A stretch of 64,000 nucleotides of DNA from Helopsaltes ochotensis. Taxonomy: Eukaryota; Chordata; Aves; Passeriformes; Locustellidae. The stretch is from positions 1,705,830 through 1,769,829 of the forward strand of contig VXBM01000044.1 in NCBI GenBank assembly GCA_013400155.1. Direction: 5' to 3'. The notes under the pieces are model-generated. The model made no database searches. It saw only the letters and a list, made by a program, of their open reading frames with translations, and was not told the origin of the DNA. The stretch's first letter is position 1, and the number at the start of each line of letters is the position of its first letter. A program made the position numbers and the translations under genes. Of this stretch, positions 1-13,300 are shown one piece after another.

Positions 1-565
1 AATTTGTTGCTGAAAAAAGGTGAATAATGGAAGAAAAATGGAAATAGATTTTGACTCTCCCTTCAGTCTGCAATGAATTATAATGATGTCTTGGGTTTAC
101 TGTGAACCAGAAAGAAAGATTTTGAAGAGAGAACTCAGTGTATTCTGGAATGTTCCTCTTTGCTTTTACAATTCATCAGCAACCATGAAGAACTGACTCT
201 AATATTAAAACTTACACTACTAAAATGTCAGTTTAGGAGTCAAGATAATTTTTATGCTTTGTATGGCTCACTCTTCACTCTAGGTAGTTTTCTGGATAAA
301 ATTTAGATAATTTTCTTAGATGTTAACATTAATTCTAATGCACTGCACCCCTCTTTGAACTGCAGGTTGCTAAGTGTTTTTGAAAAAGGATAAATTGGAC
401 ATGTCATGCAGTAACCAAGTAAATGCAGTCCCTGATTAATATGCAAGTTTGAAAAGTTCAGAAAATGTCACATACTCCATAGGTGCACCCTGTTTTTGGA
501 AAGGTCTCTTTTTGTTTTGTTTGTATATAAATGTCATTCTACATAAATTTCACTCCAGCAGCTTT
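1..565 (-). other. LGI2: LGI2 3' untranslated region (partial)
   Basis: This is the sequence downstream of the LGI2 TGA stop on the minus strand. It is AT-rich and has no clear repeat. I see no minus-strand AATAAA in it (that is, no tttatt on the plus strand), so the UTR probably continues beyond the left edge. Confidence 0.6.
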
Positions 566-1383
566 TCATAAACTCAAGTCAATGATGATATGTTCAAATA
601 TTTGAGTGTTTCCTTTAAAACTAGAGGCAAAGAAAAAATCTCTTCGATCTGTTGACACAGCTGTGAAAGACCGTGGTGCTTGTACATAGATTTCTTTAAA
701 TAATCTGAATATCTTCTTTTCACCATCCCACTGGTAAATCTGGGAAAAGGTATAGTCACTTCCCAAGGCTAGGTAATAATTGTTCTTGAAGGAGAAAGGC
801 TGCAGTGTCATGGCTCCTCGGGATGGAAGAGCCTGGATCTCCACAAACTGTTTGCTATTCCATTTCATAACTCTGGAGTCACCAATGAATCTTGTAAGTG
901 TGATGTAAAGGTCATCTTGCATCCTGAAACTCTTCACAGCCAAGACATCTTCCATGTTGGGGATTTCACTGTGTGGGACGAACTTTTTGGAGGCTTTGTT
1001 CCACTGGAGTATAATGGGCACCTGGGAACGGCTAGAGAGGATTAAATGTGATTTCCCATCTATGTCGAGAAACTCAGCATCAGTGTCCCTGAACCATTCG
1101 TGAAGAGACTGATACGAATAAAATCCTTTGTTATTCCACTTATACACTGTTGACAAACCTGCTTTAGAGCTATCTGCTATGACAAAAAACATTTCACTGT
1201 CTATCTCAAAAAGCTCTATATCATTTGGCTTGGAAATGCGAGATACTTCAATATCCTGGAATTTGACAAACTTCGTCCAGCTTTCATCAAACTTGTAAAT
1301 GTGTGAGCCACCAAAGAGCTGTGCCACCACCACAAAGACTTGGTCACCAACAAGAATGGCTTTACATCCCACTATAGACTGAC
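566..1383 (-). CDS. LGI2: LGI2 exon 8 (terminal; EPTP propeller)
   Basis: The exon starts after the acceptor caatag and completes a Gly codon split with exon 7 (G|GT), reading GQSIVGCKAILVGDQVF. It encodes 271 residues and ends IIIDLSL then TGA at 566-568, matching the conserved LGI C-terminus. It carries most of the seven EPTP repeats (blades with patterns such as IYKFDESWTKF, VYKWNNKGF, ILQWNKASKKF, VMKWNSKQF and IYQWDGEKK). There is no premature stop. The ATG seen further upstream in this frame lies in intron 7 and is not the real start of coding. Confidence 0.97.
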
Positions 1384-4300
1384 CTATTGCCCAAAGAAAG
1401 AAAACAAAACAATACATGTATTAGCACAGCACAAGCCACCCTTTACACCACAGACATTACCAACCACCCCTCCCCTTTTCTTAAACCATTTCATAATTTT
1501 GTCTTCTGCTACATGCCATCAGAGTGTCTTTTCAAGCTTTTTGCTTCCCAATAACTGGAGAGATGACTTAGCCCACCCTGCAATGTGTGGAAGTATGATG
1601 TACTATAAAATGCTAATTCCTTTTTATGCAAAATACTTTTTATTTCTCTGTTTGTTCAGACACATGGTCCCTAGTATCCAAAATAATTATTTAAGCTACA
1701 TTTTATTATTTAAAAATGATAAAAGTTTTTATCTTGCCATTCATCAAATATCTGAAATTCTCTTATTCTTGTAATATCTATCTTTCCATCTTAACTCGAA
1801 GAATGAAATATATTTTTCTAGCTCCAGAAGGGTTAGAGTCAGCTTTTTGCTACTGTACATAGAAATATTGATGCATCTTGTGGATATATCACCTGACAGC
1901 AGGAAGAAAAATATAAATCTGTGTTGTTTGTGTTAGGTATTCTTGAGATTTTGTTAAACTAGAAATATTTAGGAATATTGCAGTTGCCAGATAGATCCAA
2001 TCAGGCTATAATCTGTTTTGAGAATGTCAAGTTACACTAAACAAGAACCCCACTAAAAAGTAACAACAAGACTATCATGATAGGTGTTGTTGGAAGCAGA
2101 GAGGAATTCCTCTGTGAAGTACACAGTTTAAGTAGACCTACAGCTGCACAAGTTCCCCAATGCATCCTTGGTCAGGCACTACAGATTTACCCTGGCTCCT
2201 CTGCTGGTCCCATACCTGTGGCTTTCAGAGCTGTCCTGGGGTGATCTCCACCCTCCCAGTGCAGGAGAGCTGGAGTACCTTCATCTCAAGTACAGTGAGG
2301 TATCTGCAGCACAGGCCTGAGTGGTTGAGCTGACCATCCACGCTCCTTCTGATCTAACTTAGTCAAAACACAAACTCTAGAAGAGCTTTCACCTGTCTCC
2401 TGTCTCCTCCTGCAGAGGACAGCAATGCTTTTCTCTTCATGTTCACTGTAAAGGCAACCTTGACAGCTAACTCAGCTCCATAAGCCCGCGCTGTAAAGGG
2501 CTAAATTTAGATATCCAAATGCCAAGCAAATGGTAAGCAGTGAAATTCTCTGTGGAGGGGCTCCAGAGCTCTACAAAACATTCTTCAGGCTCTGCAGGAG
2601 GCTCTTCATGTGCCTGTGTCCCCTGGCAAAAATCTCAGGCTCACGTACATTTCAGAGTTCATAGCTCAAGCTCAGACCTCCCAGGAACAAACTCTGGGTG
2701 TGAAGCTAGGACATAAGTCCCTGGCAGAAATGTCTGCTAATCAAGTCATTCAGAGGAAGATGAAATACACCTGGAAGGCAGGTATCTTTGCAAATCAGTC
2801 AAACTCTCAATTTCATTTTCAGTTTTTCTAGGGGCTCAGCTAGCTCTCCCTGGGCTGTTGACTTCTTAGTTTACATCCCTGGTACGTATTTTACCCTAAT
2901 CTACCAAAACACAATGAAACCTAAAAAAGCAACATTTTTCATTCCCAAAATTTCCTGACAGAGGGGTAGCTTCTTGTAAACTTTTGTCAGTGACACACAC
3001 AGCTGGCTGCCTTTGTAGAATTCTACACCAAAGGAGGACACAGTGTACTCTATATCTTCCAAAATGTAAGGTAAAATATAATCAATCACAGACAACAAGG
3101 AACAGGAGGGAAAGATGCTCCATGGATAATTTAACTCCTGAGTCTTCAAAACCTCTGGCTTGGAGTATCTGGGAAATCAGGCAGCAGATAACAGCTTTGA
3201 AGACTCTGTCTCTGCTGTCATAGTATGACTGAGCACCACAAGTCTGGGTTAGGGACAGAATGGTTGTTAGAAAATCAGCATTAGAACATCACCTGACATC
3301 CACACAGGCTTTTTGTCTGATCGGTAATCTGGCCAAGATGTTAATTGAGTATGTTTGTAAATTGAAAGTAAGTGCTTAAGCTTTACAGCATATCTCTTTA
3401 GGTAACAATCACAGCTTAAATATTTCTGTCGTTTTCAACTCACTTCCTGGTCAGCTCACCCTAAAAGCATCCTTCAGACCTGTTTCCTCCTACATGCAGT
3501 AGATGCTTTTTATATTCTGTTTTGCAGGCACTTGGGCAAGATCAAATGCTCCTTCAGCTTCTGCTTTAACTTGCTGTGTGATTCAGGCAGTGAGTGCTAA
3601 GCTGGGCCATGGTGTGACATTCATGGCATGTTTGCGCCTTCAGAAAAATATACAAGATTGGACAAAAAAAGCCTGGTTTGTGCACTACAGTAAGGTTAAG
3701 TGTGCATGTATTAACAAGACACATTACTCCATGGAGTCACTCATGTCCAAACGTCACTCACTTCAATCAGCCAAATTCAACAGAGATTCAGGACAAAACC
3801 CAACAAACAGGTCCCATCTACAAATCTTATCCTTGTGAAAAGCCAACAGTTCATCAGTGACTGGAACCCCAGTGTTCATATACCTGTGATATTGTCGTAA
3901 CTCCTGAAATTCATTTCAATGTGATCCCACTCCAGCACCATGCAGTTCTCCATGCTGGGCTGTGCTATAGCTACAAACACATCATTCTTTGAGTTGAACG
4001 TATCCACCGAAACAGATTGGTAGGGCAAAATCTGGTGGACAACAAAATCTAGAAACACACAGTTACAACAGTTAGGATACATCCTTGCTGAAAAGAGATT
4101 AAGTGGTCACTGATTAGAATAATGTACACAGAAAAATGAGTGAAATACTCTGGATTTTGTATAACATTATCATGAAAGAATTAGTGCTCATGTTAGGCAT
4201 GCAGCAACAGGGAAAGTGTCTCCTGCTTTAGGTATCATGAACTGTCCTCTGAAAATATATTTGTCAAGGAGATCAAATATGTAAATAATGAAATAATTCA

Positions 4301-7300
4301 GATTTTCCAGCTGGGCTGGCTACTATCACTGAAATAGAGAGAGGTGTCTCTTTCCCCACAGCTGGAAGTTGCTTTCCCGTCAAGTGAAATGGCCTTGCTA
4401 GAATCACATTCAAGCTGAGAGACAGCAACTACCAGCTGAAGTCCAATAACTTCTTGAGTCATGCAAATTTAATCACTAGCAATTTGTGTTATGCTAAACC
4501 AGGCAGAAAGTGAAATGATATCTGAAGTTTGCCGAGGGATAACCCCATTTTGCCTAGACCATAGACAAAATGGTGTAATCAAAAACTCAGTTAACATAAT
4601 GTTTTATGGGGCATTATAATGTAGTTTAGGCATAAAATACAACCAACCTGAAAATTACTATCCAGTGGAAAACTTATTCTAGACAATAAGACTGAGAAAT
4701 TGGAGCAACCTGTAAAGATTAGGAGCGTAACTCCAGAATTAAAGACCTTTTCTTCTCAAAAATTAAGGGTCTTTGTAGACTTAATTTGAAAATTTACCCT
4801 GGAATATGTCAGCAGTCACCACAGAGCCAGTCTGGGGCAAAGTGAGGAGGTTTGGGTCTGAATTTGACATTTGACCAGTCAGCTGTGCAAGATCTCTGTT
4901 ATCAGGGGAAAACCATGGTGCAGCAGAACTGACAAAGCACTCAGGTCTAAAATGTGGCAGAAGGCCTGCATTGAAGTAATGTATGGATATAGATATGTAG
5001 AAAAGGAAAGGCATTCTTCCCTGTGATGGTATTTCTGTGCAGAACCACACACTGCTCTGTTTTAAGCTCCATTTGCCACATGCCTTCACCATCCATTCCT
5101 GTGTTGGAAGGGCCTGAGCATCCAGGGATTTTGGTGAAATGGTAATTAAGTCCTCACTTGAGTCCCTTATTTTGGTGCATTATGAAGTAATTGCTTCTGA
5201 ATGAAGAACCCTCTGTTTCTGCATGCTTGAAAGCCTTGCCCTTGAGGAGTTACACTTGTGGAGAATAAAGATAGATGACTACCATTAAACAAACAGAGCA
5301 GATTCCACAGCTGTGAAAGAAATGACAGTCTTCATTCTTTGAGGGACTACTATAAATAGAGCTTGGGCTTGGTTCATAAATGCTGGTAGGCAAACAAGAA
5401 AGTTATCTTCATTCTCACTGGGAAATTAAAAGGGCTGGGGAAAATTGACACTGAAGTATGCAGAAGGTAAAAGTGACTGACCAGTTATAAAAGGTAGCTA
5501 AAGGATGGAGCAATAGCAGATACAGTCACAGAAAATAAAAATATTTTTTAAATCTTGAGGGAAAAAAACCCAAAAAAATAATCCTGAAAAGACATCTCTT
5601 GAAATCTGAACAGTTGTGAAACACTTTGGGACAATCTGTGAATTGAAACAAACCAGTCTGTATGTGACAATAAGTAGGGAAATAATTTGTCATCAGTAAA
5701 AAGCAATAAATGCTGGTTTTAGCACCAGCTGGGAATACCAGACTGTAGCGTAGAACAGGGTTACACAGTGAAAGTTGCTGCCACATCAGGGTTGCAAAAA
5801 ATTTAGGCCTTGAGTCCTTGATTTAGTTCTATGTATCTTGCTGTAATGCTAGAAAAAGCCAGTGCAGTATATACAGGACTGGAGGAGGAACCCTTTTCCA
5901 CTATCTTTCTCTTTTAAGCCCGATCCCCGGCTTGGATGGGAGAGGGCAGAGGATGCAGCCCAGGCTTTCCCCCTGTGCTGCTGGCTGCATGAGCTGTCGC
6001 TCTCTCCCTCCCACCCCATACACAGTTTTGCTCTCCCCATCTCAAGGCACATGGTCTTCATGCTATTTTCTGCTGGCTGAGAGTGGGGGTGTTCCCCTGT
6101 CCTCCAGTCACTTATTCCACCTCTGCTCCCTCTGTGGTTAAACTGGCATCATGGTGTCACGGCTGAGGCACCCAATGCTTTTATTGGGCTGATTTTCCTT
6201 CTGGGCAGCCCTTGCTTGGGCTGATCCCAGCACACAGGAGCACTGATGCCAGCACAAGAGAGGAGGAGAGTCCAGGGAACATTGGAGGACACTAAGGAAA
6301 AAGGTAAGTGATGGTCTGTTTGGGCAGCTGCTCCAAACTGTATCCTGTGATTCCGTCCCACTCTCCTCACATCCCTTCCTCCCCTGCAGTGGAGACTTCT
6401 ACTCCAGGTGAGGCTACCCAGGGCCTGGGTGTGCCACGACGGCGTGTTAACCATCCTTTCGCTTCTCCCAGTACAGATCTCCAGCACAGGAGCAAGAATG
6501 GAGTGGTACCTATTAATTTGCAAACTGCCTCCTTTCCAGAGAGCAGGGAAAGACAAGACCACCTCCAAAAGACAATCCCAGCTAGGTAAAGAAAGGGGAA
6601 AACAAGTTTCCAAAGCTCAGTGAGATGATCCCTGCCTGCAGGTCTGGGCAAAGCAGGTCCCAGGCATGAACATGGCCTGTTTCCAATGGCTTGGGAGCCC
6701 GAGGCCTGTTTTCCAGTCTCCTGAAAGTGAGTTACATGTTCCCCTGTGGTGCTCACAGCCACAGCACAGCCCCCTCAACACTGTTGAGGAAGAAAGACAA
6801 GAAATGAAGCTAAATGGCTTAACCTGCTTCCATGATGCAAGCACAGAGAAATGGAAAAGACAGATGCTATCACAAAAAGAGTTAAAATGCCGGTGACCAA
6901 TACTGTCAATCACTTTCTCTGTGAAGAAGCAACAAGGCCATATTGTTGCCTTTTTATCTTAAATTTGGCATCACCTCTTTCCATCCCTCCTGTTACCATT
7001 GTAGCAGTTCAGCTGATGCAATGGGCCAACAAGACACACATTTTACCAAGCAAACTGCTTTGTTACCACATCCTGCATCCAGTCATGCTCGACACAGAGT
7101 GCTGGAGACCAGAAATGATGAAAAGTCTGATCTCACCTGACAAAGGAGGGAAATTCTATACTAAAGATTAACATGAATGAAAGAGGTTTGCAGAGGCGTG
7201 CCCATCACTGACTGGGAAAGGAGAATACAACTGTGGGGTATATTGCTTTACTTAGAGTACAGTAGGTATTCTGAGCCTGTGACTAATCAATCCTCAAGGA

Positions 7301-10300
7301 AGCCGTAGGGGCATATTTACACTCCCTTTGGATCTGGGGGAGGTAATGGCAGAGAAGGAGAAAGCAGCAGTGGCCTGACACCACAGACCACCAAGGTCAT
7401 ACAGAAGAGAGTATGACAGCTACATGCTGTGCTGTGGGAGTGCTTCTCTGAGGGCATTTGAACAAACATTCAGCCGGGCAATTCTTGCCTCATGCAACAC
7501 CTTTGGTCCCCAAAAACTCTGCAGCACATGAAATTAGATTTATGCTTGATGTGATTTCACTTACAGCAGACAAAGGGACAATGCTATGGGTGAATTTTGC
7601 CTGGAGTAACTTTACAGTGTGTAGGTTTAAAAAAGTGACAGAGGGCTAGTAGGTCAGGATAGGTTTGAGGGCCAGTTTAAGGCTTTCTCTTGTGCACTGT
7701 TAGTGCTGCACAATTGCTTAAACCAGATTGCAATGAAACAAAGCCTGATTTACTTTGCATTGCTGTGTCTTGGTGATTCGGCAGACGTAGGAATCACCAT
7801 AACTTCGGTGCTGTTCTAAACTTCATTCTCTCCTGTGTTTGACATCCTTTATGCAGCAGATTATTGCACTTTACCTCTGCTGCTCTTCTGACATAATTTT
7901 GAATTCTGAGTTCATTCTCTTCTCCTTCACATATTGCCATCAAAGCACCTTTCATATCCTTTCCTGAAATTTCATTTTACATTACTAGTAATCACCTTTT
8001 CTCTTGTCTTTTAATAATAATGACTGACTTGATGACAGATGAGAACTTGCACACCTTTGATATTGCTGTCTAGAAAAAAGGCAGAGCGCTGACATCCTAT
8101 TCAAAAAAGATGAAAAACAATACCCACAGCTGATATTTTCGGTTATATGATGTGACTACATTTAAAGATAGGTAACTGCAGCAGTTTGGGCATAAAATAT
8201 AAGCATAACCACATGCAAATTTCTCTTTGCTCCCTTCAGCATGCTTTACATTACCTTAAAAAATAAAAACCCAAGATCCTAGGCAAGACAGTAGTCAGAA
8301 TATTATTGGACTTTTCTCTTCAACTTAATGGAGTTCCATTAAGAACTTCTGGCACTATTGCCACCATCTTTGATGCTAATAAATCATGATTTATCAAATA
8401 AAGATTACAGCTATATCCACATTTTTGAACTTATTTTCACTGCTTTCTGTGAAATACAGAGATTTTTGGAAACTCATCTGCCATAACTATCTGGCTTTAT
8501 TCCAGATAGTAGAAAGCAGTCTGCGACGAAAATTAAGCCACAAATTGAGTCACAATCAAGTCTTTTGGAATATGAATAGGCAGAGCTCTTCTCCCATTAT
8601 CACTTAATCCAAATAAAAACTCAGTACTTACTTTGGCTTCTAAAGGTAATTTTCCCATGTTGTACTTGTTCTAGCACTTGGAAGTGCTTTGTATGCAACC
8701 CTTTCCTCCCCCCAGGTCATGCTCATAGAAGCGAAAGGGTATTATCTAAACTTCTGATATTTAACCATTTGTAGTGTGCTTAGAAATATACATTCTGAAT
8801 ACCTGTAGTGGTGCATTCATAATCAAAACTTGTCACATCATTTAACTTCTTATCCTGATATTCTGCTGGACCAATACACAGGACATCAGAAACAGTGGAA
8901 TTTGTCATCTTTAACCACAAAAACAACCACTTGGCTTTGCAGTCACACTCAAATTTATTTCCCCTTAAATCTCTAAAAAAACACACAGAAATAAACATAT
9001 TTGAAAAGGTTGATAGCAATATGAGTACTACAGAACTGTCATCACCTTGGCATGCTGAATTTCAAAATATCTGAGTATCCTTGAATTGCTCCAAACTGAA
9101 AACAGGGAAGTTTCTTAAGTTTTATTTGGTGTCCTTTGTTATGAGCTCTCTTTCATTGAGTTTTTTTTGAAAAACCGTTGCAGTCTATGGTGATATATAA
9201 TCATAGTAATGGAGCACTGAGATTCATGTGTAAAGTTACATTTTTGTAAGTTTTCATAGGATGAGGACTGTAATGTAATACATCCTGACATTGAGGTTGT
9301 CTGCTGCAAGCCTCCTTTGCACCATTTACCACTGACACAGATAATTCCCATTCCAGTTGTTCCAGTACTGCTGGTTGACAGAGCAGCTTTGCAGATGTAA
9401 AATACAGATGTAAACCTTGTATTTTTTGAGTTGCTGCTAGTGTCAAGTCAGTTTAACTTCTTCCTGCTAATGTATGTGCAATTTCAACACTGACTTGTTC
9501 TTTGATCCTTTTGCAATTTCGGTGACTTATGATATTACTTTACTGTTTGGAAGAGCCAGGCCAAAACATAGGGGAATCCTAGTTACACAGGGAAATACTG
9601 ACAGAATGTCAGCAAAATGCTACAACTGCACAGAAACAAGGAAAAGAAACTTTTAAATTTTTTTTAAACTAATCCCTTGCACTAAAATAATCTCAGGGAA
9701 TATGCAAAAATAATAGGAAAACATGTTCTGAGAAACTGTGGTTTTAAAATTAATTGTCTCCCTTTCTCTAGAGCCAAATTTACATGAGACATCAGAAAGA
9801 AGTACAATAACACAAGCTATGCACAGCATCACAAGAAGCAACAGTGATTTAAGAAATAGCAGTTACTTTAGAAGAGTCTATCAAGCAAACAATTATAAAA
9901 TGAAAAAAATATAGAACTAAAAGAATACACTTTTTTTTTCTGTGTAGATACCAGATACATCACCACACACCCAGAACCTAAAGTTGAGAGCAAGAGTGAC
10001 AGAAGCAGTACAAAGATTCTCATTACTTACAGTTCAATTAAAGAATCTAAATCGCTGAAGACATCCCTTGGCAGAGCTTTGAGATGGTTATTAGCCAAAG
10101 AACTAGAAAAGAAAGTTAGAGCTTAATATCATTGCTATCTCTTATCTTGCAATTCTTACCAAGCGTGAGCTCACTTACAGGTTGTTAATTATCCGGTTAA
10201 CTGTCCAGCCACTGGCACTGCTAGAAGTTACCAGGAACAGGCATTAATTATTCTCATTCAAGAATGGAGATTGCTTGAAGTTCACATAAAAGTAAAATAT

Positions 10301-13300
10301 TTAAAGCTTTTTTTTTTGCCCAGGTGCACATATAACCCACAGAGCAATCACTGAGCACACTGGAAAGAAGCAGGAATGTTAATCATGAGTAAGCAGTGTG
10401 GTGGTAGTGGTGGTACCAGTGCAGCACTGGGGGTACTGGTGGCATCCCAGACCCAGCTGTGCCTGCACACAGGCAGCCCAACATGTGGCAGTGCTTCCCA
10501 GGCAAGAATTGCTCTAAGGCTGGTTCTTAATTTATGGAAGGCATGTTGTTGACTGCAGGAGAAAGCTGACACAGAGGGAAGAGAAGTTTTCTGTGTAGCA
10601 GGAAAACCAGTGGTCTTCCAGGAGAGTTTTGTTCAAGTAGAAATTACTCTCAAGTAATTCTTAATTTCTTAAATAACTTACAGGTGAGTCAGGTCACGAA
10701 GGCCACGAAATGCATTTCTTGAAATGGTTTCAATTTTGTTTCCTTCAATAAATCTAGGCCAAGAAAAGAAAGTATTTAAAAATACTTTAAGTAACATCAG
10801 TATTAGCATCACAGTGCTTTAAGCTACTGTTGCTAGATGCAGCATATTTCTGGGCAGCTCTTTCAGACTGAAAGTTGGGAAGTCTCAGTGGATCTGCTCA
10901 TGTTCCCTTTTCCCCTTTCCTTGGGCAGACTGCAAGGAACAATGCAAGTACCTGGAAGCACAAGGGATGGCATATGACACAAATGTCCTGTAGAAATGGA
11001 ACAAAGTGAACAAGGCAAAAAAAAATTATTCCTCTCTTGGTAATCCTCTCAGGTTGTGTTGTGTGAGGCAAGAGACCTGCGTAGGAGAGCCTCCTAAGGC
11101 AGACTTTAGAAACTAAAGTCCTACCTTCCCCTCTCACAAATCACCAGCATTTTCAAACCAGCAGGCAGCACAGTGGTGCAGGGCTGCCCAGGCTGCAGAC
11201 CTGCTCTGATGGGGAGCTCCCATGGCTGCACACACACAGAGTGCCACCTCTGTGCCCACACAGCCCTGACTGGAACTGTGCACGTCTGACATCTGCACAT
11301 ATGGCAAGACCACTGCCTTGGCTTAGTTCTGGCTGCCACAGCGCAGCTCTGTCCAGCTGGGACATCTCCTCTGCAGGGTGCCAGCTGCACCCAAGTCACG
11401 GCCCCGTGCACTGGGGGAATAATGACAGGCACATATCGATTCCAGCAGCACACTGCTCCTCCTGATTGCACATCAGCATTTAAAGAAAGAGCTGATATTT
11501 GAGCATCTTGACCCCTGAGCACTTGAGGACACATCCCTAAATACACCATACACCATCATCCCTGCAAGGTGATTGCAGCCAGGTGGTCATCAAGATATTG
11601 CCTGAAACAGCTATACCTGAATGAAGACAACTGTATGCTGACTTTATAAAAGGCTTATGAAATGAAAGTGCCTCCCTTATTTCTAGGCAGCTCTGTTTGC
11701 CCTCCAGAGGAGTAAGAGGAAAAATGCTATGACACAAAGTCTTTTTTAAGAGAGTGAAGATGGGAATGCAAGGGATGACAAGTGCTCTTGGTTCTGCAGT
11801 TTAGGTGGAGGAAAAATCCTTTATGAAGTGACCAAGACCCTGACTGCAGACAAAGGGTGCAGATGAGAAAGTGTTGTCTATGTGGGAGATGTCAGAGGTA
11901 GGTCAGCCCTTTCAGGGGAAAATTTGTGTGGAACCAAAAATTCAACCCACAAGAGCAGAGCGCCACCCTGCCTCCTGATACCCTCGCTGGCAGCTGGCAT
12001 TCGTGCATGGCACCAGCTCAGTGGTCCATACAAATAAACAAGGCTACACTGCAACAAGCTGGAACTCAAGAATTTGCTAGATTCTTCAATCACCAAGCCT
12101 GGCTTCCAAGAGATACTACTCTGGCAGTTCCAGTCTGTTTGCCAGCAAAGCTCCCGTCATTTTCAGGCCTGTCACCCAGACTCTGCACACAGGGCCAGTT
12201 TAAGGGTGCACGGAATGCCATTAGGAGTGCTGCAAGTGCAGCAGAACACGGCTGGAGATATATTATCTATGCATAGGTACCAGCTGTGGGTGCTCCCCAG
12301 CTGCTCTTCTGCCAGAGACTTTGGCTTTGTACACACAGACACTTGTCATTCCTGTTTGTCAGTGAGGTTTCTTTTTTTACAAAGTCTGATCCCTGGTAAC
12401 TAAGAGACATGAGTTATGGAAGCTGTACTTGTTTTACTGCCTGCATGGCCAAAAAACCAAATCACAGAGAAAGGCCACTCACAGTCAGTTCCCAAAAGGT
12501 GGAGGGGTGATACGCTGGGAAGAGGAAAAGCTCTATGGAATTGGCAGAAAAGGCAACCACAACCATTAACTGAGACCATTCGTTCAGCTGCTAAAGAATT
12601 TGAAACTGTAAGGCTTTACCAGTCTTCATCCTGCTCCCTGGCTTGCAGCTGGTGATGAGGGACAGAGATTTGCCCTCTGACCATCTGAGGAGAGTGGGGT
12701 GTTTCATTCAGACAGGGATCTGGTTGCAGTGACCAGTACAACTACCACGATGTACGCTATGCTGCTGGAATAAGACCATCAGCACTTGAAAGCAGGCCAC
12801 TAATGCCTGCTACAACAGAAAATGTTTTCCTTCCTTTTTAAAAACTACTGCAAATAATTTTTTCCCTGTAGAAACAAGGAAAAGAGAATGCTTAGATAAC
12901 TTGCTATCTCTGAAAAATCCAGATGTAGCTGAATCATGGATTTTAGCATATACCATTTACCATCAGCTGCAAATTCCATTGTTGGCTACTCCACATGTAC
13001 CAAATTATTAACCCTGAATATACCCCACCATAATATCTATTTGCCTTCAAGATTTTAGCAAGAGTCAGTTTTATGAGCATTGGTCTTCCTGTAGAAAAGC
13101 ACAAATGTTTCCCACAGGTACACTTCAGCTTGGAAAGGTGGGTGAGGTGAGGATTTTTTTCAGGTTGTATATTGATAGTTTCAAACACACCAGCTCATAC
13201 TGGTAACACAGAGAAATGTCATTTTTTGGAATGAGAAGGGAGGACAACCTTGTACCAAGATTAATACTTTTTTATAAAATAAAAAGGGGTGAACTAAAAA

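Noticed and set aside
1340..1774. 144-codon plus-strand frame overlapping LGI2 exon 8
   Set aside because: Antisense shadow of the exon and intron 7, with no protein features.
5849..6913. Overlapping frames on both strands in LGI2 intron 6
   Set aside because: They reflect locally lower stop density in GC-richer DNA. No recognisable domain is present and several mutually exclusive frames overlap.
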